A stretch of DNA of 64,000 bases from Gambelia wislizenii (taxonomy: Eukaryota > Chordata > Lepidosauria > Squamata > Crotaphytidae), in contig JAUMIR010000002.1 in NCBI GenBank assembly GCA_030847615.1, forward strand, positions 112,352,309 through 112,416,308, read 5' to 3'. The position numbers and the translations under genes are program-made. The notes under the pieces are model-generated. The model was given only the letters and a program-made list of their open reading frames with translations, had not been told where the DNA came from and searched no databases. Within the stretch, counting starts at the first letter, position 1; every line of letters starts with the position of its first letter. This document shows, piece after piece, positions 9,815-19,453 of the stretch.

Positions 9815-11059
9815 TCATTCGGACTCTCCGGTGGTGGCTCCCCCCGAGCGTACCGCCTTGGTCTTCTTCCCCGGGGCCACGGCGGACTTCCCCTCCGTCC
9901 CTGCCTGGCGGCGCAACATCTTGATGCTGCCCTTCACCGACTCCACTTCACCAGCTAGCCGTATCCACCCCATGAGGGTTTCAGGGTCTCCCTGGAACAG
10001 GGCCCACTCTAGAATGTCAGGGTTCAGTCCCTCCTGGAAAAACTGCACCTTGACCTCCTCAGACCACTCAGGCACTTGGCTGGCTAGGCGGCGGAACTCA
10101 GCCGCGTACTCTGCCACTGGCATCGTACCTTGCTTCAGGCTCCTAAGCTTCCCTCGAGCCCGCTTCCCCCTTAAGGGATCTTCGAACTGGGCCCTGAGAG
10201 CCATCAGGAACTCTTGGTAATTACCCAGTTCAGGGGCTCCCATATCATAAAGACCCACCAACCACTGGGCCGCCTCTCCCTCCAGTTGGTTGGACACATA
10301 CTGCACCTTCTCAGCCTCAGATTGGAACTCCCCTTCCCACTGAGTCATGTAACTCACCACTTGAGTCATGAAGTAGGGTAGTTTTGCTGGATCCCCATCG
10401 AACTTCGCCTTCAGGTGCCGGTGTTTCCAGCCCCGGGGTCGCTCCTGCGGCTCAACCGGGCCAGCCCCCACTGGGGGAGCCGGTCCAGGAGCTGGCAGGC
10501 CAGGTACGTCAGGGGGCTGAACGGGGACCCCATCCCCGGGTGCCTGGGCAGCCGCTGGTGGCACTGGGGGAGGCTGGGCCCCTCCAGGGGCTGGTGGAGC
10601 TGGAGGGGTTCTGTGCAGGAGTTCTAGGAGTACCTCCCGTATCTCACCCATTTGCTGTTTCAGTTGAAGAACCTCGGTTCCAACTTCTGCCAGGGAAAAC
10701 TTCGCTTCTGGCTCTCTAGGCCCCTCACCCTGGGGTCTGTCCCACCGGGACCTGCACTCTTCTCGGCGACCGGCCCCTGCCCATGGCCAGGCAGGGCCCA
10801 AAACCTCTCGCACTGGAGTGCCGAAGCTTGGCAGGCTGCCCCTCCCTGGAGCCAGCTTGATCCCCAGCTCCCAGGGCTCAGTGGAGGGTGGAAATCTTGC
10901 AGCCCTCCGGCGGTCTCGGTCTCGGCTGGTGCCTCCAGCTGCAACGGCTACAGCACCCCCCTCTACCCCGGTCTCCTGCTTCGAGGCATTGGCTTCTTTG
11001 GCGCTGGCTACAGTCAGATCTTGGTCCGTCTGCGTGCCAGTCTCTGCGTCCTCAGACAT
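9815..11059 (-). CDS. gag: Gag polyprotein (truncated by an internal stop)
   Basis: Structural Gag of the retrotransposon, 414 aa to the stop. The start was set at MSEDAETG because upstream codons of the open frame lie in LTR/leader sequence. The N-terminal half is low-complexity, with arginine-rich (RDRDRRRAARF) and long proline/alanine-rich stretches. Roughly residues 225-375 resemble the Retrotrans_gag capsid domain: FDGDPAKLPYF, YVSNQLEGEAAQWL, FEDPLRGKRARGKL and PVAEYAAEFRRLA are typical. The TGA at 9817-9815 falls just before the nucleocapsid zinc knuckle, which continues in the same frame. The codon was probably an arginine CGA altered by CpG decay, so this is a mutated rather than short gag. 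Translated in the cytoplasm to form the virus-like particle in intact relatives. Confidence 0.9.
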   Translation of the reverse strand: MSEDAETGTQTDQDLTVASAKEANASKQETGVEGGAVAVAAGGTSRDRDRRRAARFPPSTEPWELGIKLAPGRGSLPSFGTPVREVLGPAWPWAGAGRREECRSRWDRPQGEGPREPEAKFSLAEVGTEVLQLKQQMGEIREVLLELLHRTPPAPPAPGGAQPPPVPPAAAQAPGDGVPVQPPDVPGLPAPGPAPPVGAGPVEPQERPRGWKHRHLKAKFDGDPAKLPYFMTQVVSYMTQWEGEFQSEAEKVQYVSNQLEGEAAQWLVGLYDMGAPELGNYQEFLMALRAQFEDPLRGKRARGKLRSLKQGTMPVAEYAAEFRRLASQVPEWSEEVKVQFFQEGLNPDILEWALFQGDPETLMGWIRLAGEVESVKGSIKMLRRQAGTEGKSAVAPGKKTKAVRSGGATTGESE

Positions 11060-11108
11060 TGCAGGTAAAGGCTCCACAGTTTCAGGACAGGAAAATAAAA
11101 AAAAAGGG

Positions 11109-11121
11109 AGTATGCAGCTTT
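11109..11121 (-). promoter_or_regulatory. Self-priming primer-binding site (Tf1/sushi type)
   Basis: One base inside the 5' LTR the minus strand reads AAAGCTGCATACT. This is the exact complement of AGTATGCAGCTTT, which lies within the LTR at 11216-11204 on the same strand. No TGG-type match to a tRNA 3' end is visible. In Tf1/sushi elements the first ~11 nt of the RNA fold back on the priming site and are cleaved to prime minus-strand DNA synthesis; the arrangement here fits that mechanism. Confidence 0.8.
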
Positions 11122-11122
11122 C

Positions 11123-11489
11123 TGTGATATACACAGAACACAAACTCTGATATCTTCAATAAAGTTCTTTATTGGAATAGAAGCATGTGTAAGGAACAGT
11201 GTCAAAGCTGCATACTGAAGACCAAGCTTGCAATCAGGACAGATAAGGTACCCCCCAGCGTGAGAAAGCAGAAAAGGGAGGGTAGAACTTCAAAGCACAC
11301 TTCGGAGGAGCGAGACCTGCCAGGCCACCTGGCCGGCCTTGAGCTCCTGGGATGAACAGCGTTCCCATGGTAACCAACATCTCCCAGACATTCCAGAGGC
11401 CCAAGGCAGAACCAGTCCCAAACCATGAAACTGTCAGGATCCTCCATGAACTCCACTCTATGCCTTAGAATTCATGGATGACCCTGACA
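11123..11489 (-). repeat. 5' LTR (367 bp)
   Basis: The minus strand begins TGTCAGGG at 11489 and ends ..ATCACA at 11123, a TG...CA LTR. On the minus strand the AATAAA signal lies at 11173-11168. The RNA start is inferred near 11217, where the segment complementary to the priming site begins, giving U3 of about 270 bp and a short R-U5 of about 95 bp. Positions 11123-11327 match the 3' LTR; 11328-11489 has no counterpart there. No clear TATA box was seen. Confidence 0.9.
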
Positions 11490-11494
11490 ATCTA

Positions 11495-11750
11495 AAACAA
11501 TTGATATGCTATTTTCACCTCCACCAGGAGCAGGTCTTTTGTAAAGCCCACAACCAAGTGACCCTGAAATATTTTGGATTGCAAGAGGGATAGCTCACAA
11601 CAACATTGTAGTTGGGAAAACCCATTTCAGCTACTGTAGAAATGTCAGCTAAACTCAGAAGGAATTGGGGAATTCCGGGGTGGTGGCAGATGATGTCATA
11701 GTCCCTGCTAATCAAAAAGTCTTGAAGTGACTGTTCCAACCTGATTAGAT
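11495..11750. other. Short unassigned flank of the Gypsy element
   Basis: Unassigned DNA between the target-site duplication and the microsatellite; no feature supported. Confidence 0.3.
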
Positions 11751-11784
11751 ACACACACACCTGTCTGTCTGTCTGTCTCTCTCC

Positions 11785-11838
<54 letters not shown>
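11751..11838. repeat. Compound microsatellite (CA, CTGT, GT, GA)
   Basis: Adjacent simple repeats: an AC run, CTGT tetranucleotides, a TC/GT run and a GA run ending near 11838. It creates spurious frames on both strands. Confidence 0.95.
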
Positions 11839-11842
<4 letters not shown>

Positions 11843-12245
11843 TCAGAATACTCTCTCTCTCCAAATATTTTACATCCTGTAAACAAACAGAAATACCACA
11901 TCTTATTGTAGCACAGGATTTTCAGATGAGATCAACCAGAAGTTTTCCGACCTTTTCTTAGGGGTCTCAAATCTCTCATGGCTCTCTGGTGTTTGTATTT
12001 TCTACAACAGTATTTCTATTTCTCCTTCAAATATTTGCCTCATTACGGGGGTCCACACACAACTGTAAAAACCTCTATTACCAGTATGTATTCAATGGAA
12101 ACACGAACAAGATTATTAGTGATATCTCCTGGGTTTCTTTTTTTGCTGTTCATAACTGGAAGACCATTTTTTTTCATTGAACATAGTCTCTCTCAACAAC
12201 ATTATTTCTTCCAAGTTAGCTTTCGTTTAAAGGTGGGTCTTCTGT

Positions 12246-12330
12246 GGCCTTCCAGATGTTGTTCAGCTGCAACTCCCAGCAGCCTAGGAATACTGGCAGT
12301 TGCTGTTCAAAAACATCTGGAGAGCTGCAC
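12246..12330. mobile_element. Short fold-back DNA-transposon remnant
   Basis: The left arm (GGCCTTCCAGATGTTGTTCA ... AACTCCCAGCAGCC) and right arm (..TGTTCAAAAACATCTGGAGAG) are inverted copies of the 'ccagatgttgtt..aactccca' repeat common in reptile and bird genomes. Probably a hAT-type MITE remnant; only about 85 bp remain. Confidence 0.5.
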
Positions 12331-12463
12331 AATTCCTACCATTAGTTTATATCTGGTTATTAGTCCACACTAGAATCAGTGGGATTTATGTAAGTGCTGG
12401 CTACAGTCCCATTCAGTAATTAGATCTACTGTACTTCTAAAAGTACAGTACTTTTAAAAGTAC

Positions 12464-13167
12464 TTCTGAAAGACTTTACAAAAGAGTCTGGAGTAACAAA
12501 CACCTGAGGTGAAGCACGAAAATCAGTGTGTATAGAGCCATTGTACTGTCTATTCTCCTTTACGGGTCTGAAACATGGATCACCTATCGCCAACACTTAT
12601 GACACCTCGAATGTTTTCATCAGCACTGTATACGTACAATCCTAAATATGCACTGGACTGACTATGTGATGGATGTTGCTGTCCTTGAGCAAGCAGGGAT
12701 CACCAGCATTGAGGCCATGCTATTGAGAACACAGCTGCGCTGGGCAGGGCACGTTTTTAGGATGGACCATCGTCTCCCAAAAATAGTACTCTACAGTGAA
12801 CTCGCCATTGGTCAGGGTAAGAGGGGCACTCCAAAAAAGCGATACAAGGACTCCCTGAAACAACATCTCAGGCTTGGCCAAATTGATCACCAACAATGGT
12901 CTGCTCTGGCTTCACATCGGGAGGCATGGAGATGCACTATCCACAATACTGCAGCTTTATTTGAGAACTCACGCCAAACAAGTCTTGAAGAGAAACAACA
13001 ATGCAGAAAGAATCACAACCTGAAAACATAACCCAAGGAGATCCTCTGCTGTGTTTTCTGCAACCAGACTTGTTTATCTCGGATTGGCCTTTTCAGTCAT
13101 CAGTGGGCTTGCAGAAAGCATTGGATGAGTCTTTCCTGAATCTTCGTTTGCAAAGAAAAGCCAGAGG
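12464..13167 (+). mobile_element. 5'-truncated LINE, 3' end of the reverse-transcriptase ORF
   Basis: Starts inside the ORF (translated fragments FGRLYKRVW-like, then a YGSETW-like segment) and runs to the family's 3' tip near 13167. The same 3' region occurs at 29722, 53362 and 57443. The 3'-terminal stem-loop is present but has one mismatched pair. The clade was not assigned: the C-terminal ORF type with a CxxC..HxxxxC finger is known from several EN-type LINE groups. Confidence 0.85.
12648..13031 (+). pseudogene. LINE ORF2 C-terminal fragment
   Basis: A 127-residue open fragment containing the conserved LINE C-terminal block LRTQLRWAGHVFRM..HRLPK and PKKRYKDSLKQHL. Compared with the copy at 53433 it has lost a residue in the RM-DHR segment and is closed by a stop before the zinc-finger tail; the finger sequence (TCLSRIG-like) is recognisable downstream in another frame. 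It is the thumb/C-terminal part of a retrotransposon reverse transcriptase, not a host gene, and is dead because the catalytic part is missing. Confidence 0.85.
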
Positions 13168-13529
13168 CCCTTGCACTGCCTGTGAATTCTAGCAGCAGAA
13201 GAGGAGATTGGGAACCACATCTTCCCCTGTGGAGAAGACGACAAGATGTGAACCATTTTTATTAAGAGGGTAAAACTGGCTATAGCAATCCCAGGCCAAG
13301 TAACTACTGACTGTAAATCAGCCTGTCCTCCAGAGCTGGAAATCTGTCTTCCAGACCTGAAATCACTGCAAAGAATGACTTTTTGTTGACCAAGAGTACC
13401 AGAGTACCACCTGACAGTTGGGAGTCTTTATTGCAACATTAGTCACCTACTTCTGCCTGCCAGAGCCAGAGCCAGAACCAGATGTTGTGGTGTTCTCATT
13501 TCCTACAGCCAGATCTCCTCCTGCCATCT

Positions 13530-13690
13530 AATAATAATAATAATGATAATAATAATGATAATAATAATAATAAAATAAAAAATAAAAAATAAAAATTTAT
13601 TTATACCCTGCCCCTCTGCTAAAACAATCGGGGTGGCTTCCAACAATTAAAACATTATAATAATGACTAATCTGATCTATTAATTGGAGT
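13530..13690 (-). repeat. (AAT)n/(AAAT)n tract and L2/L3-like LINE or SINE tail, minus strand
   Basis: AAT and AAAT simple repeats (about 13531-13597) are followed by TTTATTTATACCCTGCCCCTCTGCTAAAACAATC, the reverse of the tail at 53330-53360 (GATTGTTTTTAGCAGAGGGGCAGGGTATAAAT). This is the usual ending of L2/L3-like retroposons, here on the minus strand. Confidence 0.6.
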
Positions 13691-14052
13691 CTTCATTGCA
13701 ATGTTCCCTAAACGCTGCAGCAGGACTTGTGGTAACATCTTGAACTCAGCTCCTTTCTGAGAATCCCATATAGGAGGTCCTATTTGCTAGATGCATCCCT
13801 GGGTTAACTGCAAGGATGTTATCAGACAAGCTTCTACCATTGTTCCTTTGCTGGCATGTTTTGTACAATTTTTATGCCTGCAAAAGAATTCCCCCTACCA
13901 GACCTACCTTGTTTCTCTGTGAATAGGAATCCTTAGCATTGACGGAGAGTGAATGGAGCTCCATTCATTTCCTGGTTTGAGATCTCACTGATTCTTGTGA
14001 GAAGATGTGAGAGTGATAAATTTGAAAAATAAACCAAAGAAACACCGAAGAA

Positions 14053-14462
14053 GTACACCACAATTCAAAAAGGATATTGACAAATTGGAGCATGTCCAGA
14101 GAAGGGCAACTAAAATGGTGAAAGGTCTGGAAACGATGCCTTATGAGGAGAGACTTGGGGAGCTGGGTATGTTTAGCCTGGAAAAAAGACGGTTAAGAGG
14201 CGATATGATAGCCCTGTTTAAGTATTTGAAGGGATGTCACACTGAGGATGGAGCAGGCTTGTTTTCTGCTGCTCCAGAGACTGGAACACAGAGCGATGGA
14301 TGCAAGCTCCAGGAACAGAGATTCCACCTCAACTTTAGGAGGAACTTTTTGACAGTAAGAGCTGTTCGGCAGTGGAACACACTCCCTCGGAGCATGGTGG
14401 GCTCTCCTTCCTTGGAGGTCTTTAAACAGAGGCTGGATTGCCATCTGTCGGGGATGCTTTGA
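14053..14462 (+). pseudogene. CR1 ORF2 C-terminal fragment
   Basis: An open stretch of about 136 CR1-derived codons ending with the usual CR1 C-terminus. Conserved CR1 segments are visible: [48 protein letters not shown] and the ending VFKQRLDCHLSGML. It includes no catalytic residues. The reading frame extends upstream to 14007 into the host MITE, which is accidental. Similar fragments lie at 40541-40882 (minus) and 42262-42510 (plus). Confidence 0.9.
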
Positions 14463-14551
14463 TCAAGATTTCCTGCGTGGCAGGGGGTTGGACTGGATGG
14501 CCCTCGTGGTCTCTTCCAACTCTACAATTCTATGATTCTATGATTTTATGA
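14053..14551 (+). mobile_element. CR1 LINE, 5'-truncated, nested in a MITE
   Basis: Starts within ORF2 (the CACAATTCAAAAAGGATAT block common to CR1 copies here) and ends with the CR1 3' signature: GGGTTGGACTGGATGGCC, TGGTCTCTTCCAACTCTA and the repeated ATTCTATG tail. 5' truncation and an 8-mer repeat tail instead of poly(A) are typical of CR1. Confidence 0.95.
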
Positions 14552-14969
14552 CAAGAATACAGAAACACACTTAAAAAGTTAAAAATACACTGGGAAGTTT
14601 CATAAAAAGAGTGTCCCTACCTTGCTGTCATGATCTCATTCGGAAGTGTTCTGTCATTGATACTGCATTCATGTGAGCACAATGGTGCGAGGTTTCAAAT
14701 GCTGGCAATGCCAGCAAAAAAGCACCAGGGGAGATCTATTGATGGCTTGGCCCATCAATAAAATAGAACACTTTTTGGACATTACAAGATTGCAAAAGGA
14801 CAATGTCATATGGTATGTGTGCCCTTCCACATTAATTAGACATTGTTATGACACCATATTTGCCTGGTCTGATAAATTCCTACATCAGGACTGAGAAATA
14901 AAGATTTCCTTTAGCACTTTGTATCTCAGGGCAGGGTGTGAAACCTGGAACTAGTAGATATCTGTAGTA

Positions 14970-15200
14970 CAGTTGTCCCTTCATATTCGCTGGGAGTTGG
15001 TTCCAGGACCCCCCTGTGGATACCAAAATCCGTGAATACTCAAGTCCCATTATATGCAATGGCATAGCAACATGGTGTCCCTTATATAAGAGGGCAAAAT
15101 CACGGTTTGCTTTTTGGATTATTATTTTTTTAAGAATATTTTGAAGCTCTGAATACTTAAATCTGTGGATACCAAATCCATGGATATGGAGGGACAACTG
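14970..15200. mobile_element. Tigger/pogo-like MITE, 231 bp, TA duplication
   Basis: Flanked by TA on both sides; termini CAGTTGTCCCTTCATATTC and, from the right, CAGTTGTCCCTCCATATCC. The interior shares the 'ccgtg.ataCTCAAGTCCCATTATAT' block with 34792-35016. TA duplication with a CAGT..CCC terminus is the pogo/Tigger (Tc1/mariner) pattern known in amniotes. No transposase. Confidence 0.85.
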
Positions 15201-16965
15201 TAGTTTCTGTATGTTTCCTTTCTGTCCCCTGCTGGTTATAAATCTGCACTGCATCTTATCTTTCAAACTGGCGTCCCAATGGTAGGAAGGGCTTCAGTCT
15301 TGGGAGCTTATCGCACGAGGGAAGGGAATTGGAAGTGAAACCCAAGAGTAGCACATCCCACCTTGCCTTATCACATGACATTGGCGTGCTGCAGCTGTTC
15401 TCCTGTTCTGGTCCTATGGGAGATAGTGATAAAGGTGAATCTTTTCTAACAGTTTTTTCTAGTTAGCAAAAATACTTGCATTTACCACTGTATCCATGGG
15501 ACCAGGACAGAAGTACAGTGGAAGCACACAGATGTCATATGATAAGGCAAGGTGGGATGTGCTATTCTCAAGCTTTACTGCTGCTTCCCTTCCCTTGTGT
15601 GATAAGGCTCTTAGAGACTGAAGCTGGTCCTGTGTATGACCCAAGAATTATATATGTTCATATATAAACCCACAGTGAAAACAGTTTGCTGAAAAGCAAG
15701 AAGTGATGGCAAGCAGTGGCTTTATTGCAGGGGAGGGGGGGCTATGACTAAGAAGTCTCCATTTTCAGTTCCTATGGAGCTTCACATTTCTGCCTGGAGG
15801 ATATGAAGCTCTCTTTGTAATCAGAAAACACATGGACCCAGTTTGAGAAGCTTGCTTCCCAATGTATGCAAGGTTTAGAATATTTCCTCTCAGAGTGCAA
15901 GACCAAATATTTGGAGGATTTGTTGATAATGGGGAGGGGGTGAGTAGGAGGTGTGAATTCACAATTAAATATTCCTGAAGTTGGAGGCAGTTCATGACTT
16001 TTGTGGGCTCATTTCCCATGCAAAGATTTCACCCAAAGCCCAGTTGCTGTGACCTTGCTTTGTTCACCAATGATTTTAATTCATAGTAATCGTCATGTGC
16101 AGTTCTCTCAATAAATTAATGGCAAAATATTGGTCTCTGGCAGATTCTTCCCCCTGCCAGAGGAGCCATTTCTTCAGCTTCTTGATCTCTGTTTCCAGGA
16201 AATCTTTATGAAATGTGGAGACCATATTCCTGAGTGAGAAACAAATGCTTCAGTCAACGGAAGTTCTTTATTCAGCCTTTATTATTTTTGTGAAAGTTGA
16301 AGAGGAGGAGAATGAAATCTGAACTGCTGATGTTTTTTAATACTTTTAATGGGGGCTACAGCTGTGGTTGCATTTAAGACAGATTTATTCTATTCTCCCA
16401 CTTGGGAGTTTAAATGTGCTCCCCCCCCCCACATCCCCTTAAAATAAGAAAAGGAGTCAAGTAAAAGCTTTTCTTGGATCAGCTTTTAGCTAGCTTTCAA
16501 ATGAGATGAACCTTTACTTCAGGCACAACAGAAGGATAACAAAGGACCAGGCTACATGTTGCCAAAAAAGAGAGCCCAATTTGATTTTTCCTTGGAATGA
16601 GGACTCATGAGGGGAACAGTGATGTAACTGATGTAACTATAGGGGGAGGGGGGTATTGCCCCTAAATAAATATTCTGTTCCCCAGATGAAATTTTCCTCC
16701 AGTCCCCAAATATCTAGCATTGAAGAGAGTGAGGCACTGAAAATTGTTCACACCTGGAACTCTTTATGTTCCCTCTCCTTTGGTCACTTTATCACCCCCT
16801 TTTCTTTGGAGGTCTGAACTGGATGTCAAAAGTCACTACAATGCCAGGCATTTGGGGACTGAAGGAAAAAAATTATTTGGGGTGGCTCAATTCTTATGGG
16901 GGGGGGGCAAGGATGCCCTCATTTTTTCTCCTGGTAGCTGCACTTGTAAGAAGGAAGGAGGCTAT
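15201..16965. other. Mostly unassigned, with one short repeat block
   Basis: No gene seen. A block at about 16640-16720 (GCCCCTAAATAA.. ATGAAATTTTCCTCCAGTCCCC) resembles 27195-27260, so both belong to an unnamed dispersed repeat. Homopolymer C and G tracts occur near 16420 and 16900. Confidence 0.4.
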
Positions 16966-17518
16966 GGACTTTATCAGATGCGGCAAATATGCCACCATAA
17001 GGATGCCTAATGACGCAAAAGGGTGTGCATACCAGACGACATCGCCCTTTCGTGATCATGTAAAGTCTAAAACCAGTTCCTTTTTATTGATGGCCCAAGC
17101 CGTCAATACATCTGTCATGGCGATTTGTTGTTGGTATTGCTGGTGTTTCAATCCTTGTGCCATTGTGCTCACATCAATGGGCAAACACTTCCGGGAGATT
17201 GCGACAGCCAGGTAGGGAAGGCTCTTTTTATGACCCCCCAGGTGTACTTGGAACTTTTAAAGTGTGTTTTTGTGCTTGTGTGAACTTTTTGTGTCTGGTG
17301 TTTTTTTCAAATTTGCTGCATTAGTGTCTTCTCATGAGAATCACTGAGATCAGGAACCTGGAAATAAATGGAGCTCTGTTTGTGCTCTGTTACTGCCAGG
17401 GAAGCCTCACTGATGCTGAAAAAGGTAGGTCTGGTAGTGGGGGTTCTTTTGCCAGCATAAAAATGCAGCGAAATATGCTGGCAAAGAACTTTTACAGAGG
17501 GTGGTCTGATAAAGTTCT
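16966..17518 (+). mobile_element. MITE family A, 553 bp
   Basis: Ends GGACTTTATCAGAT and GTCTGATAAAGTTC. The interior follows the family order: GCCACCATAAGGATGCCTAATG near the left end, GTCAATA and the CAAACACTTCCGGGAGATTG block, CCAGGTAGGG, CTCTTTTTATGACC, then TTTTGCCAGCATAAAAATG close to the right end. Flanking duplication is not clear. Confidence 0.85.
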
Positions 17519-18330
17519 GAGCCTACTGATCCACTATGCACTTTGGTAGCCATGTTGTGGTTCTGCACATTGAAAGGTGTACATGTACAGGGGACTCATT
17601 TTGTTAAACGCTTGGGAGATTTGTTGTTATTTACTAAACTCCAGAGGATTTGGGGAGATTCTGAGGGAATTCTGCTGTGGAATTATCGGAAATCTAGTTA
17701 ACAAAAAGTAACATTTCTAGGCTCTAGTTCTATGTGCACAGCCTGTACCCACTATCAGGGCTCTACTTCATAGAAGAGGAGTCTTTATGTCAGGCTCCCC
17801 ACTTCAAGCTTGTGCTGCTGCTCAGCTGAGGACAGCAGGGGGCAGGATTGCCATCAAAGTAACAGCAGGGGGAGCCAAGATAAGATGCGTGGGGCTAGTG
17901 GATACTTGTAGATCCCCTCCCCATACCCTGTAATAACCCCTCTGTTTATCACACATATACCCAATTGGGAGCTATTATTGGCCTTAATTTCTTGGGATGG
18001 GCAGATATGATTTTAAAATGTGTTTTTAAGTAAAAAAGTTTGCAGCTGCTTCTATCTGCTTCCATTCATGCAGCTTTTAGTATTCAAACAGAAAATACAT
18101 TTAATCAGCAGGGAATTACAGACTGCTCTAATAACTCTAATAATAATTAGAACAATTATACTTAATAGGAGGTTGTACATGCACATTCTTGCTAATTAGG
18201 AGGATTAATGAATGTCACACAGCTACAATGATTACATGAAGAACTCTTCAAGTCTGGATGTTGGGTTATGCATTCACCAGATATTGCTCTCAATACCCAT
18301 ATTAGTTTAGTTGCCTTATATGTAAAGGAG
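17519..18330. other. Unassigned; AT-rich block with homeobox-like motifs
   Basis: No repeat or gene recognised. At 18050-18260 the sequence has several TAAT/ATTA cores close together (CTAATAATAATTAGAAC, GCTAATTAGGAGGATTAATG) in non-repetitive DNA. This is compatible with a conserved non-coding element but is not evidence on its own. Confidence 0.3.
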
Positions 18331-18398
18331 TTCCCAAAGCTTGGGAAAAACAGCCAAAAGTTCCCAGAGCTTGGGAAAAACAATTCAAACAGCCAAAA
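18331..18398. repeat. Short tandem duplication, ~30-38 bp unit
   Basis: The unit TTCCCAAAGCTTGGGAAAAA followed by CAGCCAAAAG at 18331-18360 is repeated from 18361 with two changes and a small insertion. Each unit contains the palindrome CCCAAAGCTTGGG or CCCAGAGCTTGGG. Confidence 0.8.
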
Positions 18399-18863
18399 GT
18401 TGCCTGTTTGGACTAGGGTTCCCCCTCAGCCAGCATCACCAGTGAGCATGTTGACTGGGGGATTCTCAGAGTTGCAGTCTCAAAAGTACCGGTAACCTTT
18501 TCAAGCTTTGGGAGCTATTTATGCCTGCTAGGTGGGGATAGGATTGTCTTAAACCCTTGCACCCGTGAGTTACAGAAACTTGGCATTAGCAGATCTGTAC
18601 TGATAGTGTGATGCTGTTCCACTGAAAATAGGCTACTGCTTGGCAAAATACCACCAGAACATGAGATTAAAATGGATTTCTTAAAATGAAAGTTAAGTGA
18701 AACTGAAACTGAAAGTTAAGTGAAACTGATATAATTCTGCAGTGGAGATACCCTTCTACCCTTCCTTTCTAAATCAATTCTGGGAGCCAGGCCACCTGAA
18801 AGGATAAACAGGCACCAATCTGCATGGCTATAATTCAAATAAAACCCAGTCAGCTGGGCAATA

Positions 18864-19113
18864 CAGTAGGGCCTCCTTATCTGCTGGGGATTGGTTTGGG
18901 GGAGTGTGGATACCGAAAACCGTGGATAATAGCGAACACCATTGAAAATAATGGGACTTCCAGTTTAAAATACCATAGAGTTGCCTTGGAGAACCTAGAA
19001 AATGTTAGAGAGGATACATTTTCTAGGAAGACTCTATGGTAGGTGTGCTGTTTTGTGTCCCATGGATAATTGAATCAGTGGATAATGAATCAGTGGATAC
19101 AGGGGTCCTACTG
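18864..19113. mobile_element. Tigger/pogo-like MITE, 250 bp, TA duplication
   Basis: TA flanks at 18862-18863 and 19114-19115; termini CAGTAGGGCCTCCTTATC and, from the right, CAGTAGGACCCCTGTATCC. It shares the 'GTGGATA..' blocks at both ends with the copies at 14970 and 34792 but has a different middle containing its own inverted repeat (CCATAGAGTTGCCTTGGAGA... / ..AGAAGACTCTATGG). Confidence 0.85.
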
Positions 19114-19283
19114 TATTAAACTCTACCTCCCTCTCTTTTTCCTTTCCACTGTTTTTCTTCCACCCTCACTGCTTCTTCAACCTTTTCCTCTCCCTCTCAC
19201 ACAGCAGGCAGCAGGAATTCTCATTCTCACTCTAATCAGCACAGACTTGGCGTCAAGGCTTACCAGGCAGACAGAAGTGGGAC

Positions 19284-19398
19284 TTGAGGGGGGAAAGCAA
19301 AGGCAGACCCCCTCTGAACAAATCTTGCCAAATGATTGGTTTGCCTTAGGATCGCCATAAGTCAGAATTGACTTGAAGGCACACAAAAACAATGGTGA
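19284..19398 (+). mobile_element. Sauria/BovB-tailed SINE, 3' half
   Basis: GGCAGACCCCCTCTGAACAAATCTTGCCAA..TTTGCCTTAGG..CGCCATAAGTCAGAA..ACTTGAAGGCACAC matches the 3' half of the SINE at 31617-31852. The tail is similar to BovB/RTE 3' ends, on which these SINEs depend for movement. Confidence 0.85.
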
Positions 19399-19453
19399 AA
19401 AAGGCAAACATTGAGAAAGGCCAGAAGTTTAAATAACCTGGGCACCTGTTTGA

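Larger units (their letters stand above)
5682..11489 (-). mobile_element. Ty3/Gypsy LTR retrotransposon, Tf1/sushi group, minus strand, with 5-bp TSD
   Basis: A 5.8 kb element flanked by the direct repeat ATCTA at 5677-5681 and 11490-11494, starting TGTCAGGG (minus strand, 11489) and ending ...CA (5682). Going 5' to 3' on the minus strand it holds a 367-bp 5' LTR, a priming site, gag, a frameshift signal, pol (protease, reverse transcriptase, RNase H, integrase, start of a chromodomain) and a 3' LTR reduced to 205 bp. The shared 205 bp of the two LTRs differ at 3 positions (about 1.5%), so the insertion is fairly young, yet gag and pol carry three in-frame stops and the 3' end is deleted. The domain order with integrase after RNase H, the chromodomain-like ending, the self-priming site and the GGGAAAC frameshift site place it in the Tf1/sushi chromovirus group; the exact family is not determined. 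Confidence 0.95.
13814..14880 (-). mobile_element. MITE family A, split by a CR1
   Basis: Ends GGATGTTATCAGAC and GTCTGATAAATTCC. Both halves match the reverse orientation of family A copies, closest in layout to 46042-46618. The CR1 at about 14053-14551 interrupts it, so the MITE is older than the CR1. Without the CR1 it is about 570 bp, like the other copies. No coding sequence of its own. Confidence 0.8.

Noticed and set aside
9319..9924. 201-aa and 189-aa plus-strand frames (9319-9924, 9651-10220)
   Set aside because: Antisense to gag and the gag-pol junction, open because the G+C-rich gag lacks stops on the other strand.
11109..11122. tRNA primer-binding site next to the 5' LTR
   Set aside because: The sequence does not begin TGG and I see no match to a common tRNA 3' end; complementarity to the element's own RNA explains it better.
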